Source of the DNA: Massilia sp. BJB1822
Lineage (GTDB): Bacteria > Pseudomonadota > Gammaproteobacteria > Burkholderiales > Burkholderiaceae_D
Assembly: GCF_013369485.1 (NCBI RefSeq)
Contig: NZ_JABWEB010000011.1
Location: 62,001-126,000, forward strand
Direction of reading: 5' to 3'
Length of the DNA stretch: 64,000 nucleotides
This document shows, piece by piece, positions 1 to 8,242 of this stretch. The position numbers were made by a program, and so were the translations under genes. The notes beneath the pieces were generated by a model. It was not told the origin of the DNA, made no database searches, and worked only from the letters and a program-made list of their open reading frames with translations. How positions within the stretch are numbered: the first letter of the stretch is position 1; each line of letters starts with the position of its first letter.

Positions 1-255
1 TGCCTTCAGGGCAGCTGCCAGACGGCTCTTGTGACGAGCTGCCTTGTTCTTGTGGATGATCTTCTTGTCGGCGATGGAATCGATGGTCGAAACGGAAGCC
101 TGGAAGATTTGGGTTGCAGCGGCTTTGTCGCCAGCCAGGATCGCTTTGCGAACAGCTTTGATAGCGGTGCGCAGGGTCGAACGCTGTGCCGAGTTGTGAG
201 CGTTTTGCTTAACTGCTTGACGAGCGCGTTTGCGCGCTTGTGCGGTATTTGCCAT
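1..255 (-). CDS. rpsT: 30S ribosomal protein S20, 3' end cut by window edge
   Basis: Reading leftward from an ATG at 255 the protein begins [18 protein letters not shown] and continues with the basic helices typical of S20, including [20 protein letters not shown] near the end. S20 binds 16S rRNA in the small subunit. 85 codons are visible and no stop is reached at base 1; the family is usually about 87 residues, so only a few residues and the stop are missing. An AGGA lies about seven bases before the start. It diverges from murJ, a common arrangement in Burkholderiales. Confidence 0.95.
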   Translation of the reverse strand, partial: MANTAQARKRARQAVKQNAHNSAQRSTLRTAIKAVRKAILAGDKAAATQIFQASVSTIDSIADKKIIHKNKAARHKSRLAAALKA

Positions 256-398
256 GGAATTTCCTAAATCGTTGTCAAAGTTCGTTTGCAAACAATAGCG
301 TTTGCCAAACCGGTGCGTTCAGTCTGTCTGCCTAACCATGTGTGCCTAACAGTGCCGGCCGCACATTGTCTGCTTTACTGAATTCTGTACAGCCCTAG

Positions 399-427
399 AT
401 TATAGCTGCGTTTTGCGTCCAGATCAA
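399..427 (-). promoter_or_regulatory. Sigma-70 promoter for rpsT
   Basis: On the minus strand there is TTGATC (422-427), a 17-base spacer, and a perfect TATAAT (399-404). It faces rpsT with a leader of about 135 bases. Both hexamers and the spacing fit a strong housekeeping promoter. Assignment is from sequence match only. Confidence 0.7.
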
Positions 428-491
428 TTCCCAATATCAGGAAATTGCCATCCTCGCCACGTTTTCAACGCATCTGCAACGTTGCCCCAGC

Positions 492-497
492 TATAAT
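492..497 (+). promoter_or_regulatory. -10 hexamer directly in front of murJ
   Basis: A perfect TATAAT ends eight bases before the murJ ATG at 506, which would place transcription start at or within a few bases of the start codon. I see no good -35 hexamer at 16-18 bases (the sequence there is cgcatc) and no Shine-Dalgarno in the short leader. Confidence 0.4.
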
Positions 498-505
498 CTC
501 GGCCC

Positions 506-2056
506 ATGAACCTGCTTAAATCCCTCGCCGCTGTCTCCAGCATGACCATGCTGTCCCGCGTTACCGGCCTCTTGCGCGAAAGCCTGTTTGCCCGCGCTTT
601 TGGTGCCGGCGCTTACACCGACGCTTTCATTGTCGCCTTCCGCCTGCCGAATCTGCTGCGGCGGCTGTTTGCCGAGGGAGCCTTCTCGCAGGCTTTCGTG
701 CCTATTTTATCCGAATACAAGAACCAACAAGGCGAAGAGGCCACGCGCACCCTGGCCGACCATGTGGCCAACAGCCTGGTGTGGGCCACCTTGCTGGTCA
801 GCGCGCTGGGCATTCTCGGTGCGCCGCTCTTCGTCTACCTGATCGCCAATGGCCTGGAGAAGGACAAGCAAGCCTTCGACGCCGCCGTGTGGATGACGCG
901 CCTGATGTTCCCCTATATCGCCTGCATGTCCTTTGTGGCGCTGGCCGGCGGCGTGCTGAATACCTGGCGCCAGTTCAAGATTCCGGCATTCACGCCGGTG
1001 CTGCTGAATCTGAGCTTCATCGCCTGCTCGCTGTTCCTGGCGCCCTACCTGGATAAGCCGATCTACGCGATGGCCATTGCCGTGATGATCGGCGGCCTGC
1101 TGCAGGTAGCCATCCAGATTCCGGCGCTGGTGAAGATCGGCATGCTGCCGCGCCTCTCGATCAATCCGGTGGGCGGCCTGAACGATCCCGGCGTGCGCCG
1201 CGTGCTGAAGAAAATGGGACCGGCGGTGTTTGCCGTGTCGGCCGCGCAAATCAGCCTGATGATCAATACCGCCATCGCCGCCGGCCTGCAGGCGGGCAGC
1301 ATCTCCTGGCTCTCCTATGCCGACCGCCTGATGGAATTCCCCACCGCCCTGCTGGGCGTGGCCCTGGGCACCATCCTGCTGCCCAGCCTTTCCAAGGCCA
1401 ATAGCGAGGGCGACAAGGAAGAATATTCGAATCTGCTGGACTGGGGCTTGCGCCTGACCTTCCTGCTGGCGATTCCGGCCGCCGTCGGCATGGCCATGCT
1501 GTCGCTGCCGCTGATCGCCACCCTGTTCCACTACGGCCAGTTCACGGACCAGGCGGCCGTGATGTCGGCGCGCCCGCTGATCGCGTATAGCGTAGGCCTG
1601 ATCGGCATCATACTGGTCAAGACGCTGGCGCCGGCCTTTTACGCGCAGCAGGACATCCGCACCCCGGTGCGCATTGCCGTCGGCGTGCTGATTGCCGTGC
1701 AGCTGATGAACCTGATTTTTGTGCCGCAGCTGGCGGTGGCCGGACTGGCCCTGTCCATCGGCCTGGGCGCCTGCATCAATGCCGGCTTCCTCTACACCGG
1801 CCTGCGCAAGCGCAAGATCTATCTGCCCAAGCCGGGCTGGGGCAAGTTCTTCTTCAAGCTGCTGGTCGCGGTCAGCGCCATGGGCGCCGTGGCCTGGCTT
1901 GGCGCCACGCAGATTGAATGGCTGGCGATGCGCGCCACGCCCTTGCTGCGCGGCGGCGTGCTGTTTGCGGTGATCGGCGCCTGCGCCATGGTCTATTTCG
2001 GCGTGCTGTTCGCGCTGGGCTTCCGTCCGCGCGATTTCAAGCGCAGCGCCAAGTAA
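506..2056 (+). CDS. murJ: Lipid II flippase MurJ
   Basis: 516 residues, mostly hydrophobic helices, starting MNLLKSLAAVSSMTM as E. coli MurJ does. MurJ moves the peptidoglycan precursor lipid II across the inner membrane. Charged residues known to matter in E. coli MurJ are present: Arg18, Arg24, Asp39, Arg52, and an Arg at 274 in SYADRLMEF that corresponds to Arg270. Length equals the family norm. The start is fixed by this N-terminus, although no Shine-Dalgarno precedes it. It ends 17 bases from the convergent end of the pseudopilin gene at 2074. Confidence 0.96.
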   Translation: MNLLKSLAAVSSMTMLSRVTGLLRESLFARAFGAGAYTDAFIVAFRLPNLLRRLFAEGAFSQAFVPILSEYKNQQGEEATRTLADHVANSLVWATLLVSALGILGAPLFVYLIANGLEKDKQAFDAAVWMTRLMFPYIACMSFVALAGGVLNTWRQFKIPAFTPVLLNLSFIACSLFLAPYLDKPIYAMAIAVMIGGLLQVAIQIPALVKIGMLPRLSINPVGGLNDPGVRRVLKKMGPAVFAVSAAQISLMINTAIAAGLQAGSISWLSYADRLMEFPTALLGVALGTILLPSLSKANSEGDKEEYSNLLDWGLRLTFLLAIPAAVGMAMLSLPLIATLFHYGQFTDQAAVMSARPLIAYSVGLIGIILVKTLAPAFYAQQDIRTPVRIAVGVLIAVQLMNLIFVPQLAVAGLALSIGLGACINAGFLYTGLRKRKIYLPKPGWGKFFFKLLVAVSAMGAVAWLGATQIEWLAMRATPLLRGGVLFAVIGACAMVYFGVLFALGFRPRDFKRSAK

Positions 2057-2073
2057 GCCGCTTGCGGCGCCGC

Positions 2074-2820
2074 CTAGCTGCGGGACGGCTCGGACGGCGC
2101 TTCCTGCGGCTCCTGCTGCGGCTCCGGCATGGGCGGCGGCTCCTGCCTTTCCACCGGTGCGGGCGGCTCCGGCGCCGGTTCGGGGACTGGCGGCGGCGCG
2201 GGTGGCGGCGGCTCGTGCGGAGGCGCGGGCTGCTCCTGTCCAGGAGCCGGTACGGGCGGCTGGTTGTTCCCCGGCGTGGAAGGGAACAGCGAACCGGGCG
2301 CATTGCCGGGCGCCGTCGCCACCGGCGGTGCAGGCACGCCATCGGCCGTGAACTTCCACTCCGAGATACGGGTCTTGCCTTCGAAGGCGGCAAAGCGCGC
2401 CGGGAAATTGGCGACCTTGATGGCCTTGGCTTCAGACAGGCTGTAAATCCCGGCGATGCCGATCTTGTTCGGCACCGCGAGCAAGCCCCATTCCGGCTTG
2501 CCCGTCATGGGGTCGATGTAAATCTTGCGCAGATGGCGGCGTACCTGCGGATAGCGCGGATCGCGCAGCAAATCGTTCAAGGTGCGCGGCTGCGGATGCT
2601 GGCCTTGCGGCGTGGCGGCGGCATAGCTTTTCAAGGCATCGCTGAATTCGGCGCCGATGTTCAGCAGTTCGCGCTCGGCGGCACTGCGCTGCAGCAGAAC
2701 GCCCAGGCGCAAGGTGGCGGCGCTGACCAGGCCAATCACCGCCACCAGGATAATCACGCTGATGTAGGTGAAGCCGCGCGCCGGTTTAGAGATCGGAATA
2801 CGGCTTGCCATTGCGGTCAT
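2074..2820 (-). CDS. Pseudopilin-like protein with proline-rich tail, no Glu5
   Basis: Last gene of the secretion operon, 248 residues. The N-terminus reads KPARGFTYISVIILVAVIGL: a prepilin-type Gly-Phe cleavage site followed by a hydrophobic helix. The fifth residue after cleavage is Ser instead of the usual Glu, which among secretion pseudopilins is a feature of tip (GspK-type) subunits. The middle is a folded-looking domain with IDPMTGKPEWGL, similar to the neighbouring pseudopilins. The last 90 or so residues are almost entirely Pro, Glu and Ala. Start taken at 2820 because GGAG lies nine bases upstream; 2811 is an alternative. It overlaps the gene before it by 35 bases. Confidence 0.75.
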   Translation of the reverse strand: MTAMASRIPISKPARGFTYISVIILVAVIGLVSAATLRLGVLLQRSAAERELLNIGAEFSDALKSYAAATPQGQHPQPRTLNDLLRDPRYPQVRRHLRKIYIDPMTGKPEWGLLAVPNKIGIAGIYSLSEAKAIKVANFPARFAAFEGKTRISEWKFTADGVPAPPVATAPGNAPGSLFPSTPGNNQPPVPAPGQEQPAPPHEPPPPAPPPVPEPAPEPPAPVERQEPPPMPEPQQEPQEAPSEPSRS

Positions 2821-3172
2821 TGCCGGGCGCTCCGCTCTTGATGTCGGCCACGCCGCCCTTGCTGCCATCGTCAGGCGGCACCACAATCCAGCTGTCGCTG
2901 GTTTCCGTGATCGGATCGATGGGCATGGAGCGCAGATACTTCTTTTCCACCAGCTGCTCCAGCGAATCGGGATAGCGACCCGTATCGCCGTAAAACTGGT
3001 CGATGACCAGGCGCGTATTGCGCAGATTATCGTTCAGCACCGTTTCCTTGGCGCGGTCCACGCTGGGAAAGTAGCGCGGCACGGCCAGGGTCAGCAGCAG
3101 GGCAATAATGCCCAGCACCACCAGCAGCTCGATCAGGGTAAAGCCCCTGCCCTTGTTCACGCTCTTCACCAT
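2786..3172 (-). CDS. Type II secretion-type pseudopilin (GspG-like, short)
   Basis: 128 residues. It begins MVKSVNKGRGFTLIELLVV, a classic prepilin peptidase site (Gly|Phe with Glu5) leading into one hydrophobic helix. The rest has VLNDNLRNTRLVIDQFYGDT and GRYPDSLEQLVEKKYL followed by MPIDPIT, the layout of major pseudopilins. Such proteins polymerise into the periplasmic pseudopilus after cleavage and N-methylation. It overlaps the upstream gene by 7 bases, implying translational coupling. It is shorter than typical GspG (about 145) and lacks the calcium-site C-terminus, so exact subtype is unsure. Confidence 0.85.
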   Translation of the reverse strand: MVKSVNKGRGFTLIELLVVLGIIALLLTLAVPRYFPSVDRAKETVLNDNLRNTRLVIDQFYGDTGRYPDSLEQLVEKKYLRSMPIDPITETSDSWIVVPPDDGSKGGVADIKSGAPGNDRNGKPYSDL

Positions 3173-3657
3173 TTCTTATACGGTATGCCGTTCAGGCCTA
3201 CCTTGTCCGTATTGGAAAACACATCGTACACATCCTCGCCCTCGCGCGGCTCGTTGGCATCGCTGGCGTAGCTGCGCTTGCCCCAGGTATCGGCGTCGCT
3301 CAAGGCGCTGTCCGGATTGAAGGGGTCGCGCGGCACGCGACGCAGAAAGAAAATCTTGCTGCGCTTGGGACTGCGCTGGTCGGCCACGCCCTCCACCAGC
3401 ACGTCCAGTGACTTCGGATAGCCGGTGCTGTTCAGTACCTTGGCGATACGCCCCTCGTCGTAAGCCTGCTTATACGCATCGATGCCTTTGCGGATTTCAT
3501 GCAGGGAGTAGCGCAGCTCCTGCTCGCTGCGGCGCTGGATCGTCACCTGGGCTGTAGGGATGACCAGCACCGCCAGCAGGCCGAGAATGGCCAGCGTGAC
3601 CAGCAGCTCGATCAGCGTAAAGCCACGGCGCGCCGCGCCTTGCCTGGAAACCCTCAT
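3166..3657 (-). CDS. Type II secretion-type pseudopilin
   Basis: 163 residues with prepilin leader MRVSRQGAARRGFTLIELL, hydrophobic stretch LAILGLLAVLVIPTAQV, then a helix and a soluble domain containing RVPRDPFNPD and DTWGKRSYASD. Cleavage is expected after the Gly of RRG with Phe1 and Glu5. Its start overlaps the secretin stop as ATGA. The C-terminus DVFSNTDKVGLNGIPYKKW is reminiscent of pseudopilins from the same kind of betaproteobacterial locus. Role: minor or major subunit of the pseudopilus; which one cannot be told from sequence alone. Confidence 0.85.
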   Translation of the reverse strand: MRVSRQGAARRGFTLIELLVTLAILGLLAVLVIPTAQVTIQRRSEQELRYSLHEIRKGIDAYKQAYDEGRIAKVLNSTGYPKSLDVLVEGVADQRSPKRSKIFFLRRVPRDPFNPDSALSDADTWGKRSYASDANEPREGEDVYDVFSNTDKVGLNGIPYKKW

Positions 3658-5687
3658 CGCGGCTGCGGCGGCGGATTCTGCGGGACTGGCAGCCCCTCGG
3701 ACGGTGGCGGCGGCAGGGTGGGGCTAGGCAGCGGCGGCTGGGCCACGCTGGTGGCGGGGCCGGGCTGGGTCGACGACAGCGGCATATTGCTGACCGGTGG
3801 CGGCGGCATCGCCACCGTTTGCGGCACGGCGCCGGTGGCCGGCACTGCCGGCTGCGGCGCGCGCTGCGCGGCGGCCGGCGTTGGCAGCTGGGCCGCTGGC
3901 CGCGGCGACAAATCCGGCTTGCGGCGGAAGCTGGCCTCGGTGCCGGCCGCAAACTCGGAAATGCTGGCTTCCGGACGCTGCACATTGCGCAGCAGGTGCG
4001 GCGTAATCGAGAGCACGATCTCGGTCTTCTGCGTATCGTCATGCGAGGCGCCGAACAGGCGGCCCAACAGCGGGAAGTCGCCCAGGCCCGGCACCTTGCT
4101 GGCCGAGGAGCGCTCTTCATTATTCAGCAGGCCGGCCAGCACCTGGGTTTCGCCATCCTTCAACTGCAGCAGGGTGGAGGCTTGGCGCGAACCGATCTGG
4201 TAGGCCGTGGTGCCGTTCTTGGTGATCACGGTGTTGACCAGATTGCTGACTTCGAGCGACACCCGGATCGCCACCTCGTTATTCAGGTAGATGATCGGTT
4301 CGGCGTTGAGCGTCACGCCCACATCCACAAAGCTGACCGAGTCGGTATTGAAGCCGCCCACGCCGGAGGAGATGGTGGAAGTGATGACGGGCAGCTTATC
4401 GCCAATCATGACCTTGGCTTTTTCCTTGTTGCGCACGCGGATGCGCGGATTGGCCAGCAGATTGCTGTCGCCATCGTTTTTATTGGCCTTCACCGTCACC
4501 GGCAGCGTGCCATTGACGCCGATGCGGTCGCGGTTCAAGTTATCGAAATCGCGCAGATTGAAGCCTTCAATGCCGCCTTTGCCATTCACCGGCGTGAACA
4601 CGGCCTTGGCCGGCCAGTCGATGCCCAGGTCCATCAGGCGGGTGCGCTTGACCTCCAGGATTTCCACATCGAGCATCACTTCCGGCTCGGCGATGTCCTG
4701 CGCCGCCACCAGCTTCTCGGCCAGGCGGATCGCTTCGGCGTTGTCGCGCACGATGACCAGGTTGAGCTTCTCGTCGATCACCACATCGCGCGACTTGAGG
4801 ATGGTCTTCAGCGTATTGCCAATGGTCTTGGCCTCGGCGTTCGCCAGGTAGAAGGTCTTGATGACCATCTCCTGGTATTCCTTCAGCTTGGGCGCGATAT
4901 TCGGGTAGATCAGGATGGTATTGCCGTCCATGACCTGCTGCTCCAGCTGATTGGTCATCAGCAGGTAGTAGATGGCCGATTCCACGGTGCTGTTCTTCAG
5001 GAAGATGGAAGTGCGGGTATCGGTCTTCACATCCTTGTCGAAGATGAAGTTCAGACCGGAGCGGCGCGAGATCACCTCGAACACCTGCTTGATCGGCGCT
5101 TCGCGGAATTCGATGGTGATGGGCTGCTTATAGGCTTTGGCTAAGCCCGTTTCGGCCGGCGCGGGCGGATTTTTTTCCGCGATATCGCGCAGCATGTCGC
5201 GGGCGCGTTCATGCTGCGGCCTTTCGGCCAGCACCTGGTTGATCTTCTGCTTGGCCTGATCGTACTCGCGCTGCTCGATCAGGATAGATGCAGCCAGCAG
5301 CAGCTTGCCGTGACGCTCGACCATGTCCAGCTTGCGCAGACTGGCGCGGGCGCGCTCGTTCTGCGGACTGACGGCCAGGGCACGCTCGATATTCTGCTGC
5401 GCCAGGTCCAGCTTGCCCTCTTCCATCTGGCGGTCGGCCAGATCGAGATAGCGCAACAGCGTGCGGTCGCGGGTATTCAGATATGCGCTGCGGTATTCGG
5501 CATTGCCTGGCTCGCGGCTCATCGCCTCCTGCAGCTTGAGCAGGCCGGCTTCCACCTGGTCTTTTTCGATGAGGTTCTGGGCATCGCGGTATGCCATCTG
5601 CCCGGCGCAGCCGCTCAAGGCCAGCAGCAGCGCGGATAGCGTGATTTTTTTTACCAGGCGGGCAGGCCCGTGCGGTTGACTAGGCAT
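3654..5687 (-). CDS. Secretin (GspD/MshL/PilQ-like) lipoprotein with TPR-like region
   Basis: 677 residues. Residues 1-27 form a lipoprotein signal ending LSGC (Cys27). Residues 30-165 contain TPR-like helical repeats (LDLAQQNIERALAVSPQNERA; EYDQAKQKINQVLAERP). An STN/secretin N0 domain follows (about 188-258, ITIEFREAPIKQVFEVISRR), then an N1-type domain (270-335) and the secretin channel domain (335-567) with VPGLGDFPLLGRLF. A proline/alanine tail fills 568-677. The protein should form the outer-membrane channel. The start at 5687 shares one base with the upstream stop (TGATG). Fusion of TPR and secretin in one lipoprotein recalls MSHA and type IVb systems more than classical GspD. Confidence 0.88.
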   Translation of the reverse strand: MPSQPHGPARLVKKITLSALLLALSGCAGQMAYRDAQNLIEKDQVEAGLLKLQEAMSREPGNAEYRSAYLNTRDRTLLRYLDLADRQMEEGKLDLAQQNIERALAVSPQNERARASLRKLDMVERHGKLLLAASILIEQREYDQAKQKINQVLAERPQHERARDMLRDIAEKNPPAPAETGLAKAYKQPITIEFREAPIKQVFEVISRRSGLNFIFDKDVKTDTRTSIFLKNSTVESAIYYLLMTNQLEQQVMDGNTILIYPNIAPKLKEYQEMVIKTFYLANAEAKTIGNTLKTILKSRDVVIDEKLNLVIVRDNAEAIRLAEKLVAAQDIAEPEVMLDVEILEVKRTRLMDLGIDWPAKAVFTPVNGKGGIEGFNLRDFDNLNRDRIGVNGTLPVTVKANKNDGDSNLLANPRIRVRNKEKAKVMIGDKLPVITSTISSGVGGFNTDSVSFVDVGVTLNAEPIIYLNNEVAIRVSLEVSNLVNTVITKNGTTAYQIGSRQASTLLQLKDGETQVLAGLLNNEERSSASKVPGLGDFPLLGRLFGASHDDTQKTEIVLSITPHLLRNVQRPEASISEFAAGTEASFRRKPDLSPRPAAQLPTPAAAQRAPQPAVPATGAVPQTVAMPPPPVSNMPLSSTQPGPATSVAQPPLPSPTLPPPPSEGLPVPQNPPPQPR

Positions 5688-6337
5688 CAGTCGATGGCTC
5701 CAATATTTAGCTGCTGCACTTGGTTCAGCGGCAGGTAGGTAATCGTTAATTCGGGCGGCGCGATGCGGTCGATGCGGTAGGTGCCGTCGATGACCAGCTT
5801 CTGATGCGCGATATAGGTACGGTCGCCGCGCGCCAGATACACCTCCCATACGCCATCGGCCACCGACTTGCCGATATAGCTGTATGGCAGCGGCGGCGCG
5901 CTGGGTGGCGGCGGCGGGGGCGGCGCAACGGGCGGCGGCGGCGGTGGATTCCAGTTCTGGCCGAGGAAGACGCCCTCCCCGCTCTTGAAGCTGGCCTCGC
6001 CCGCCTCGCCGATCAGTTGGGCGCGCGGGATCAGACGCAAGATGGCGCTGTTGCCGGCGTTGGCGTTTTTGGCGTTGGCGACGGCGGGCGGCGCTTCGAC
6101 TGGCGGCGCGGCGGGGGCCGGTGGCGCGGACGGGCTGCCCGCCATCGGCACGGCGGCATCCTGCGGCGCGGCTGGCGCGGGCGCCTTGCCAACAGCGTTG
6201 CCGGCCTCCTTGCCGGCGCGCGGGGCGGGACGGTCCACCGCCTCGGCCACGTCGCCGGACGGCGTCTTGTCGCCAAACAGCGCCAGGCCGGCAGCGGTCA
6301 GCAGCGCACCGCCCATCAGCAGATGGCGTGGTTTCAT
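5687..6337 (-). CDS. Pilotin/clamp-like periplasmic protein (PilP/GspC-like), proline-rich
   Basis: 216 residues: an N-terminal hydrophobic anchor (LLMGGALLTAAGLALFG), a long Ala/Pro-rich linker, a run with two blocks of six to seven prolines (about 131-147), and a small C-terminal domain: PYSYIGKSVADGVWEVYLA, then a GTYRIDRI strand and ITYLPL. The order anchor, flexible linker, small beta domain beside a secretin matches PilP or GspC, which connect inner-membrane platform to secretin. Overlaps the upstream gene by 4 bases (ATGA). No confident named family is visible. Confidence 0.6.
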   Translation of the reverse strand: MKPRHLLMGGALLTAAGLALFGDKTPSGDVAEAVDRPAPRAGKEAGNAVGKAPAPAAPQDAAVPMAGSPSAPPAPAAPPVEAPPAVANAKNANAGNSAILRLIPRAQLIGEAGEASFKSGEGVFLGQNWNPPPPPPVAPPPPPPPSAPPLPYSYIGKSVADGVWEVYLARGDRTYIAHQKLVIDGTYRIDRIAPPELTITYLPLNQVQQLNIGAID

Positions 6338-6882
6338 TGCTGGCCCTCCTTCAGATACAGCGTAAAGCGCAGCTTGGCCTCGACCTGCAGATCGGCGATA
6401 TTCTCGCGCCGGAAGCTGACCTCATCGAGGGAGGCGAACGGCACGGCGGCCAAGGCGCGCAGCACGAATTGCCAGATCGGCTGGTAGCCGCCTTTAACCG
6501 GCAACAGAATCTGGTAACTGGAGACGCGGCTGGCCTTGTCGTAGTTGAATTTGTATTCGCCCTGATGCAAGGTCAGGCCCGATTTCGCGGCCAGCGCGAA
6601 CAGCGTGCCGACCTGCTGTTCGGCATGAGGCTTCTCGCCCAGTGTGGCATAGAACTCGGCCAGGTTTTCGTTGGCCGAGGGCGGCGGCGGCGCCGTCACC
6701 AGCGTAGCCGGCGCAGGCAGCGGCCGCGCCAGTAGTTCTTGTTGCTTGCCGCGCTGCGGCAGCAGCCAAGCCCAAGCCAATGCTGCGGCCAGCAGGAGCA
6801 CGATGGCCAGGCAGGCCATGGGCGCGCGCTGCACCCGCAGGCGCGCGCGCAGCAGCAGGCCAGCCAGATTCAAGTCCTTCAT
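6334..6882 (-). CDS. PilO/GspM-like inner-membrane platform protein
   Basis: 182 residues. One transmembrane helix at about 22-40 (MACLAIVLLLAAALAWAWLL) is followed by a periplasmic ferredoxin-like domain: FYATLGEKPHAEQQVGTLF, ALAAKSGLTLHQGEYKF, and YQPIWQFVLRALAAVPFASL, typical of PilO. It would pair with the PilN-like protein upstream. Start is the ATG overlapping the previous TGA (ATGA at 6879-6882); an upstream in-frame ATG at 6894 is less likely. Confidence 0.72.
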   Translation of the reverse strand: MKDLNLAGLLLRARLRVQRAPMACLAIVLLLAAALAWAWLLPQRGKQQELLARPLPAPATLVTAPPPPSANENLAEFYATLGEKPHAEQQVGTLFALAAKSGLTLHQGEYKFNYDKASRVSSYQILLPVKGGYQPIWQFVLRALAAVPFASLDEVSFRRENIADLQVEAKLRFTLYLKEGQQ

Positions 6883-7424
6883 GGCGCCCTCCACTGCACT
6901 TCCACCTGGAAGCGGATGGGACGGTTCGGATCCTGCTCGCTGACCTCATGGCGCAGCAGCGCAGCTGCGCTGAAGAATTCCTGCTGCTTCAGTTCCTCGA
7001 TATAGGCAATCATCTCGTCCGCGTTCTTGGTCTCGGCGGTAATCTTCAGCACCCGCTTGCGCGCATCGGGGTCCAGTGCCAGCAGGGCGACGGTGCGCGG
7101 CGTGGCGGCGGCCACCGCGTCCTGCAAATCGTTCCAGGGCAGGTTGAGCTGCATGATGGCGGCGTTCACGGCCTGCGCCTGCGCCTCCGGAATGGCGATG
7201 GCGGCTACCGGCGGCGGCGCCTTGGACAGGGCAACGGCCTGGCGCTGAATTGCCTGCAGTTGCGCTTCGCGCGCCAGCTGCTTTTGCGCCATCTCCCAGG
7301 CTGCCAGGCCGGCGCCGGCACATAAACCCAGGCCCAGCACGATGCCGAACACCGTGGCGGGACGCAGGCGGAACAAGGCGCGGCGCCAGCCGGGCGGCGC
7401 GAAATCGATCTGCATGCGCCTCAT
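6879..7424 (-). CDS. PilN/GspL-like inner-membrane protein
   Basis: 181 residues beginning MRRMQIDFAPPGWRRALFRL, with a single membrane helix (about 26-44) and then a coiled-coil-like stretch (EAQLQAIQRQAVALSKA) and an alpha/beta domain containing TPRTVALLALDPDARKRVLK. The start MxxxQIDF-APP is the kind of motif by which PilN binds PilM. The chosen ATG overlaps the upstream TGA by 4 bases. Homology is at fold and context level, so the name is a likeness and not a proof. Confidence 0.68.
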   Translation of the reverse strand: MRRMQIDFAPPGWRRALFRLRPATVFGIVLGLGLCAGAGLAAWEMAQKQLAREAQLQAIQRQAVALSKAPPPVAAIAIPEAQAQAVNAAIMQLNLPWNDLQDAVAAATPRTVALLALDPDARKRVLKITAETKNADEMIAYIEELKQQEFFSAAALLRHEVSEQDPNRPIRFQVEVQWRAP

Positions 7425-8242
7425 GCCGCGCTCCCCGCCCACGCCAGCAGGCTGGCGGCCGAGAAGCTGCTGCCCTGCACGCCGGCATCGAGGTGGATGC
7501 AGGACATCTCGTCCTTGCCGCCAGCACCCGGTTTGGCCAGGGCCGCCGGCAGCACGCCGCACAGCTGCACGGTCTTGGGCAGCGCCAGATTAAAGAGCAA
7601 GGCTTCGCGCCGCACCATCTGGCCCAGCCAGTAATGGTCGGCGCCGGCCGGCAGCGGCAAGGGACGCAGGGCGCGCAGTTGACCATCCTCAATGGCGGCC
7701 AAGGTCAGCAGCTTGTCGTGCAGGACGCCGAACCAGGCATCGCGCCCAATGGCGCCGTGCCAGCGGTTCCACAGCGCGACGAAATGCGGCCGCACCTCGA
7801 CCATGGCGGCGCCACTGTCGGCGCAGGCCTGGCCCAGCACGGCCAGCAGCTTGCGCGGCATGGCGGCGGCGTAAAACGGCTGGCTGGCGTGCCAGTCGGC
7901 CGACAACTGCCAGGCCGCCGGCGCTTCGCCATACAGGCTGTGAAAACGCAGCGCGGCGGCCGCTTCGATATCGGCCATGCGCGCCGCATTGGCCGGCGGC
8001 GTCACCTGCCACAGGCGCACCAGTTCATCGGCTAGCACAAAGCTCAGCGAGCGGCCAGCGACGCCGGCTTCCTGCAGCAAGCCGCGCAAGGCCGTGCCCA
8101 GGGCCGCATGCTCCTCGTCGGCCATATAGCTGCACTCGGCCAGCACCTGCGGCGGCTTGCGCCCCCAGCGGCTGACGCTGAGCAGGCTGAGCGCATGGCT
8201 ACCGACGCCCACGCGCAATTGCTGTCCCCATCCCTTAAGCAT
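7421..8242 (-). CDS. PilM/MshI-like cytoplasmic assembly protein
   Basis: 273 residues, soluble, with an opening strand LRVGVGSHALSLLSVSRWG like the first phosphate loop of actin-fold proteins, and a C-terminal IHLDAGVQGSSFSAASLL. Position between the ATPase and PilN-like genes, 8-base overlap with gspE, and size fit MshI/PilM, which links the ATPase to the membrane platform. The ATP-binding motifs are poorly conserved, so it may not hydrolyse nucleotide. Confidence 0.6.
   Translation of the reverse strand: MLKGWGQQLRVGVGSHALSLLSVSRWGRKPPQVLAECSYMADEEHAALGTALRGLLQEAGVAGRSLSFVLADELVRLWQVTPPANAARMADIEAAAALRFHSLYGEAPAAWQLSADWHASQPFYAAAMPRKLLAVLGQACADSGAAMVEVRPHFVALWNRWHGAIGRDAWFGVLHDKLLTLAAIEDGQLRALRPLPLPAGADHYWLGQMVRREALLFNLALPKTVQLCGVLPAALAKPGAGGKDEMSCIHLDAGVQGSSFSAASLLAWAGSAA

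Noticed and set aside
707-2359. 550-codon minus-strand frame opposite murJ
   Set aside because: Same kind of shadow; murJ is certain and the translation has no recognisable features.
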